Positions 59,412-64,000 of a DNA stretch of 64,000 bases are shown one piece after another. The translations under genes were made by a program, and so were the position numbers. Position 1 is the stretch's first letter; every line of letters starts with the position of its first letter. This DNA is from Chiridota heheva. Lineage: Eukaryota > Echinodermata > Holothuroidea > Apodida > Chiridotidae. The notes under the pieces were generated by a model that saw only the letters and a program-made list of their open reading frames with translations, searched no databases and had not been told where the DNA came from. The stretch spans positions 277,501-341,500 of the forward strand of contig JAIGNY010001633.1 of NCBI GenBank assembly GCA_020152595.1. Direction: 5' to 3'.

Positions 59412-59880
59412 AAGCACGGAACTAATTATTTGCCCCATTGAAATCTATGATGTAAGAGTCAAGTTCAGGGTCCTTTTTGTACCAGAATGTTATGATCTTT
59501 TGTGATGTTTTCCAAAAAGTACCATCTAATATCTCTCGGATGAGGGTACTTTCAACAGGGGGTCACCAGAGGTTTTGGCCCTTTTTTATTAGGCTAAAGT
59601 AAAGAGGCGTTATACATCCTCAACAAATCACTGAAATTTGGGTGTGGGTCCATGGTAAAATAGTTCCCCATGAAACTTTTACTGAATAAAATCTCGTCAA
59701 GTTTGGATATGCATAGTCAAGTCCTATCCTTTCTCTATCATTCCTAAAATTTTCAACTCTCAGCTTCCTGTCCCATGAAAAGGAACCTAACCTTCCAAAA
59801 ATATTTCTATTAGCCTTTTCTCTGAGGGTTCCCATTTTTGGATGGCAGAGTGATACCTTATTAGTTCCATGCTGCCTGTA
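59412..59880. mobile_element. Probable TIR element, about 469 bp
   Basis: The left end GAAGCACGGAACTAATTA (59411-59428) is matched by the reversed right end GCAGCATGGAACTAATAA (59859-59876). The right 135 bases recur at 60961-61090. A minus frame of 71 codons (59620-59835) runs through it, with no domain I recognise. Confidence 0.5.
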
Positions 59881-60960
59881 GTAGCACTAACTTCTTCCTA
59901 CCTCTTTCACTGCATCTGGTACTAAATTCCCACCAAACCTTGTATGAACCAAAATTCCACACGACCATTTGGATCCCAGAAAAACAGTTAGCATTTGACT
60001 GTGCAATGTGTAACATTTAAAAAATACACAAGTATGATATGCTCATATTGACCTATAATTAAAACCAACAAAAACAGTAAGAAAATAGTATTCCCTTTGG
60101 AAATAATTTTATAGGGGGTGGTTCCTACAAACATTTATGTATGTTATGAGGTATAACTTTGAAGCGTACTCTTGGGAATATAGCTAATAACCAAGAAATT
60201 AGCAAATTTGCATGAAAATATGATTGGATCTATATAATTACACTTTTCAATAGCATGGAAGCACATTTTCCCATTAAAAAATAGCCTTTTGCCATTCAAT
60301 TGAGGTAAATATCTTGAAAGCAAACTGAAATCTCTAAAGACTATGCCCCCTCTCTCCCTAAAATTCAGCAACAAGTATGCTATGCCCCCTCCCAAAGAAA
60401 AAAAAGAAAAAAATATCGAGTGCAAATTTAGTCTCTCTACTTTGCTGGACCATAAAAAATGACTGCTATCTAACTTTTATGACAACTTTTAAGCGCAAAG
60501 TGATGACCTTTATCAATTAAAACAATGTAATTTAGTGACCTGTGATGAACTATGTTAATCTGAGTGACAGAGTTCAGCCCAAAAGAAGATATGAACATTT
60601 ATCAGTCCAATTAAATACATTTTCATGAAAGTTAAATGCTACCATTAGCCAGACCTACAGCGAAGAAACTTAAAATACATCAAAAAGGATTTATTTTTGA
60701 GGAAAATACCATTTTTTTATACAAAAAGTTTAGTCTTTCAATGAAATCTAGGGTCCGTTTCCCTCAGCAAATGTCTATTCTCAAGGAGGAAAGTTCTATG
60801 ATAGCTTTAAAATCAGGCCTAGAGAAAAACTACTGTTCTCCACCCCCCCCCCCCTCCCTCCCTTACCCATCCCCTCAATTTCCTCAAGCACAGTACCTTA
60901 GGTGAATTATATTGGTTATTTAATGAATAATCACCTATTGGCTATATGATTTAAGCCTTA
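59881..60960. other. Spacer, no gene seen
   Basis: Single-copy AT-rich sequence with a C-run near 60842-60853. The 93-codon minus frame (60144-60425) and 89-codon plus frame (60636-60905) show no recognisable motif. Confidence 0.4.
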
Positions 60961-61090
60961 TAATTTTCAACTTCTCAGCTTCCTGTCCCATAAAATGGAA
61001 TCTCTCGAAAATATTTTTATTAGCCTTTTCTCTGAGGCTTCTCATTTTGGATGGCAGAGTGATACCTTATTAGTTCCATGCTGCCTTATG
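60961..61090. repeat. Second copy of the 59746-59880 sequence
   Basis: TTTTCAACTTCTCAGCTTCC, TTAGCCTTTTCTCTGAGG and GATGGCAGAGTGATACCTTA followed by TTAGTTCCATGCTGCC are shared with 59746-59880, in the same orientation, with about a dozen differences. It is probably another right end of the same element family. Confidence 0.8.
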
Positions 61091-61396
61091 TAGAATTGAA
61101 ATCTTATTTTAAATAGCACAAGTGGGACAGCTATTTATTATCTTTTCTCTGAAAAACATTTACCTCCACGATTGCAGAAAACTTTTCATCACAAAGTGGG
61201 GATATAATACTTTCAGTTGAAAATGATGTCCTAGGTCAAAACATTATTTACCTACTTTAAAAGCATTTATTTGCAGCAACATGAAATCTAAGGTCTAGTA
61301 AACACAATTTTCAACATAATAAATCCTACAAAAATTTCCCCCAAGAAATTTTCTTTTGATTATTTTCTTTAAAAAAATAAAAATAGCTAAACCAGA
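61091..61396. other. Spacer, no gene seen
   Basis: AT-rich single-copy sequence. Nothing was recognised. Confidence 0.4.
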
Positions 61397-62490
61397 CAAG
61401 CATGGAAGCATGCATGGAAGCATGCATGGAAGCCCACATGGGAGCATGCATGGGAGCACGCATGGAGGCACGCATGGAAGCACGCATGGATGGAGGCACG
61501 CATGGAGGCACGCATGGGAGCACGCATGGGAGCACGCATGGGAGCATGCATGGGAGCACGCATGGGAGCACGCATGGGAGCACGCATGGAGGCACGCATG
61601 GAAGCATGCATGGAGGCACGCATGGAAGCACGCATGAAAGCATGCATGGATGGAGGCACGCATGGGAGCACGCATGGGAGCACGCATGGAAGCACGCATG
61701 GAGGCACGCATGGGAGCATGCATGGAAGCATGCATGGAGGCACACATGGAGGCACGCATGGAGGCACGCATGGAGGCACGCATGGAGGCACGCATGGAGC
61801 ACGCAAAGGAGCACACATGGAAGCACTTTGGAAGCACGCATGGATGCATGCATGGAAGTACGCATGGGAGCACGAATGGAAGCCCGCATGGAGGCAAGCA
61901 TGAAAGCACGCATGGAGGCACGCATGGAGGCATGCATGGAAGCATGCATGGAAGCACGCATGGATGGAGGCATGCATGGAGGCATGCATGGAAGCCGCAT
62001 GGAGGCACGCATGGAAGCACGCATGGAAGCACACATGGAAGCATGCATGGATGGAGGCACGCATGGGAGCACGCATGGAAGCATGCATGGAAGCACGCAT
62101 GGGAGCATGCATGGAAGCACGCATGAAAGCCTGCATGGAGGCATGCATGGAGGCATGCATGGAGGCACGCATGGAGGCATGCATGGAGGCACGCATGGAG
62201 GCACGCATGGAGGCATGGATGGAGGCACGCATGGATGGAGGCACGCATGGATGGAGGCACGCATGGATGGAGGCACGCATGGATGGAGGCAGGCATGGAG
62301 CAAGCAAAGGAGCACGCATGGAAGCACTTTGGAAGCACTCATGGATGCACGCATGGAAGCACGCATGGAAGCACGCATGAAAGCACGCATGAAAGCACGC
62401 ATGGAAGCACGCATGGAAGCACGCATGGAAGCACGCATGGAAGCACGCATGGAAGCACGCATGGAAGCACGCATGGAACCATGCATGCCA
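61397..62490. repeat. 12-bp minisatellite (ATGGAAGCACGC type), about 90 copies
   Basis: Units are ATGGAAGCACGC, ATGGAGGCACGC and ATGGGAGCACGC, with GCATGC variants and occasional GATGGA half-insertions. Since 12 is in frame and no phase holds a stop, long frames appear in nearly all phases (up to 383 codons on plus, MEARMEAR; up to 386 on minus, HACLHACL). A marker block GCAAAGGAGCAC...ACTTTGGAAGCAC at 61803 recurs at 62304, so about 500 bases were duplicated within the array. Confidence 0.97.
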
Positions 62491-63498
62491 TGCGTTCTAG
62501 AGGGGCAAGACAGATTTACTGGTTTATGTTTGATTTTTAGTAAGTTTTTGTAGGAAAATTAGCAAACTATTTAGTTTGCCCTGATCAACTGTAAATTATT
62601 TAATGAGTTAAAGACTGTTGCTGCATCCACTTTCAAACCATTAGCCAGCATTTACTTTCAAAACTTGTATTAGTTGTAATGACCTTTAGAACTAAGTGCA
62701 CTTTATTTAAAATTCAACAGCTTTGACGTTCATGTTCTTTGTAAAAGTTAATTAGACAGCTAACTTTCTTGGGGTTCATAAACCTTCATAACACTATAAA
62801 TAAAAAAACAGAAGGGCACAAATTTCCACAAAGAAAGTTAAATCAATTATAAGATCCTAATTAACACTCCAGCTCCACAGGACAATGACCACTTTGTTGT
62901 TTTGACAATGTAAGGTCATGCCCCCTCACCACTGTAGTGGTTAAACCTACTCTATCTACATTACCATGTAGGTGTGTGACTTGACAAATATATGCAATTT
63001 ATTTTTGGCAAACGTTACTAAAAAACAATTATTGTAATTACAATAATATTATAGATTTGACCCTGAACATGCTTTTGTTTAAAGAAGAGACACATCAAGA
63101 TGATGTATGCGTCACGTACGACCTTTGGGTCAGTTGAATTTCTATCAAATACAATAGTTTGTTTCCATGAGTTTATGTAGCCCTAATTTACAATGTGAAA
63201 TCCTATATTCTGCAAAATAAGCCTTAAGTCCATGTTTCTGTGTGGAAGTGTTGTAAGGATATTAAAGGTATATGGAAAGGTAGAGGCAACATGAGCTGAA
63301 TTGATTAACATTCCACTAACAAACATAAAGAAACAACCCGAAAAATCATCAAAATTGGTTAAAAAATTGACCATTTTACAGCTTTACCAAGATCTTTGCG
63401 CAAACTGGGCAATCATGCACATTTTTGTGTTAATCTTGTGATGTAGGAATGGAACATTTTCTATATTTTCTTATGTAAATCCATTGTTTTTAACCCTC
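62491..63498. other. Spacer, no gene seen
   Basis: AT-rich single-copy sequence with no supported frame, ending at the hairpin at the LINE junction. Confidence 0.4.
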
Positions 63499-63539
63499 CT
63501 TAGCTTGTTGCTCTAACAATCCTGGAGCAACAAGCTAAG
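63499..63539. repeat. Perfect 15-bp inverted repeat at LINE 5' truncation point
   Basis: CTTAGCTTGTTGCTC (63499-63513) and GAGCAACAAGCTAAG (63525-63539) are exact reverse complements with an 11-base loop. The right arm belongs to the LINE reading frame (codons for EQQAK), so the left arm is an inverted copy of LINE sequence. Confidence 0.85.
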
Positions 63540-63773
63540 TGGCAAGGACATTGTGTGCGTAAAGGCCTTGCCCCCATGATGTCAGGCCTTCCCTCTGGTA
63601 CCAGAAGATATGCTAGGCGCCCTCGTGCCAGGTGGATAGATGGCCTGAAAAGTTGGAGTGGATTGTCTGCATCTGATCTAGCTACTGCAGGGTGGTCCAG
63701 AATTCTACTTCAAAAACTTCAGATAGACACATCCTATTCAATGACCCTGAGGAGTGCGTCAAGGAGCCGCTAG
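63519..63773 (+). pseudogene. LINE ORF2 C-terminal tail, 5'-truncated
   Basis: The open frame reads ILEQQAKWQGHCVRKG, then SGTRRYARRPRARWIDGLK, and after about 20 residues a tail in the A....WS..L position, with a TAG at 63771. KWxGHxxR followed by RRPRxRWxDxxK is the conserved end of many animal non-LTR retrotransposon polyproteins. RT and endonuclease are missing. There is no internal stop in this fragment, so it is either young or simply short. It runs opposite to the other two LINE remnants. The family is not assigned beyond non-LTR. Confidence 0.75.
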
Positions 63774-64000
63774 GCTTATGGCGATTAATTGCTTGATTTA
63801 TTGTAACCCTCAGCCATTTCTCTTTGAAAAATGGGAGATATTTCTAATGAAGAGCATTTGATTGGCGGAAGTAAACAGTAGCATGCATTTTGAGGAGTTT
63901 TCAGTTCACACATCACATATTTTCAATATATTAAAAAATGTTCAAACTTTGATTACTCATAACTTGCAAACTAGACATGCTATTTTCAAAATGAAAAAAA
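63774..64000. other. LINE 3' flank and spacer
   Basis: Follows the LINE stop codon. GGCTTATGGCGATTAATTGC directly after the stop may be LINE 3' untranslated sequence. No clear 3' tail repeat is visible before the window ends. Confidence 0.35.

Overview
This window looks like intergenic, repeat-dominated nuclear DNA from an animal, most likely a marine invertebrate. The basis is a tRNA-derived SINE, several decayed non-LTR retrotransposons of metazoan type (one RNase H-bearing, one RT-bearing, one 3' tail), a Ty3/Gypsy pol remnant, many short foldback (MITE-like) elements, AT-rich single-copy spacers, and no bacterial-type gene packing, operons or ribosome binding sites. I could not identify the species. 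The SINE tail with its GGGACGTTAAAC motif and TGCTA end is compatible with several marine phyla. No intact host gene, rRNA or true tRNA gene is supported anywhere, and the long open frames are by-products of tandem repeats.

By my estimate nearly half of the 64 kb is tandem repeat, in more than 25 arrays with almost unrelated units of 9 to about 285 bp: 17 bp (0.14-1.3 kb), 47 bp (2.6-5.8), 28 bp (6.4-6.9), ~285 bp (9.6-11.0), 30 bp (11.6-13.0), ~20 bp (14.1-15.1), 16 bp (16.0-16.7), 41 bp (17.7-18.9), 65 bp (18.9-19.6), 15 bp (24.4-24.5), 45 bp (26.2-28.1), 36 bp (32.8-34.1), 44 bp (35.1-35.4), 26 bp (37.0-39.7), 27 bp (40.6-42.8), 29/19 bp (42.8-43.3), 30 bp (43.4-47.2), 33 bp (48.4-49.5), 9 bp (50.2-50.4), 31 bp (53.4-53.9), 16 bp (54.7-54.8), ~52 bp (54.9-59.3, interrupted) and 12 bp (61.4-62.5).

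Transposable elements lie between and inside the arrays. Family A foldback elements are at 7.5-8.25, 13.4-13.97 and 32.47-32.7 kb; family B at 15.1-15.66 and 20.84-21.40 kb; terminal-inverted-repeat elements at 8.9-9.2, 17.17-17.61, 34.1-34.5, 53.3-53.9, 55.18-55.69 and 59.4-59.9 kb. LINE remnants are at 19.6-20.4 (minus), 36.27-39.97 (minus, split by the 26-bp array) and 63.5-63.77 kb (plus). A Gypsy pol fragment at 51.73-52.23 kb sits between two ~790-bp direct repeats.

The main observation is that several arrays appear to have grown in place from transposon sequence. The 26-bp array occupies the reverse transcriptase reading frame of a LINE at the codons just after the KQGC motif, with RT sequence on both sides and a unit that matches that RT segment. 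The ~20-bp array lies where the outer end of a family B foldback element should be, and its unit matches that end. The 31-bp array is internal to a TIR element that also occurs with only a few units. The window is therefore best read as a place where transposon insertions seeded local minisatellite expansion.
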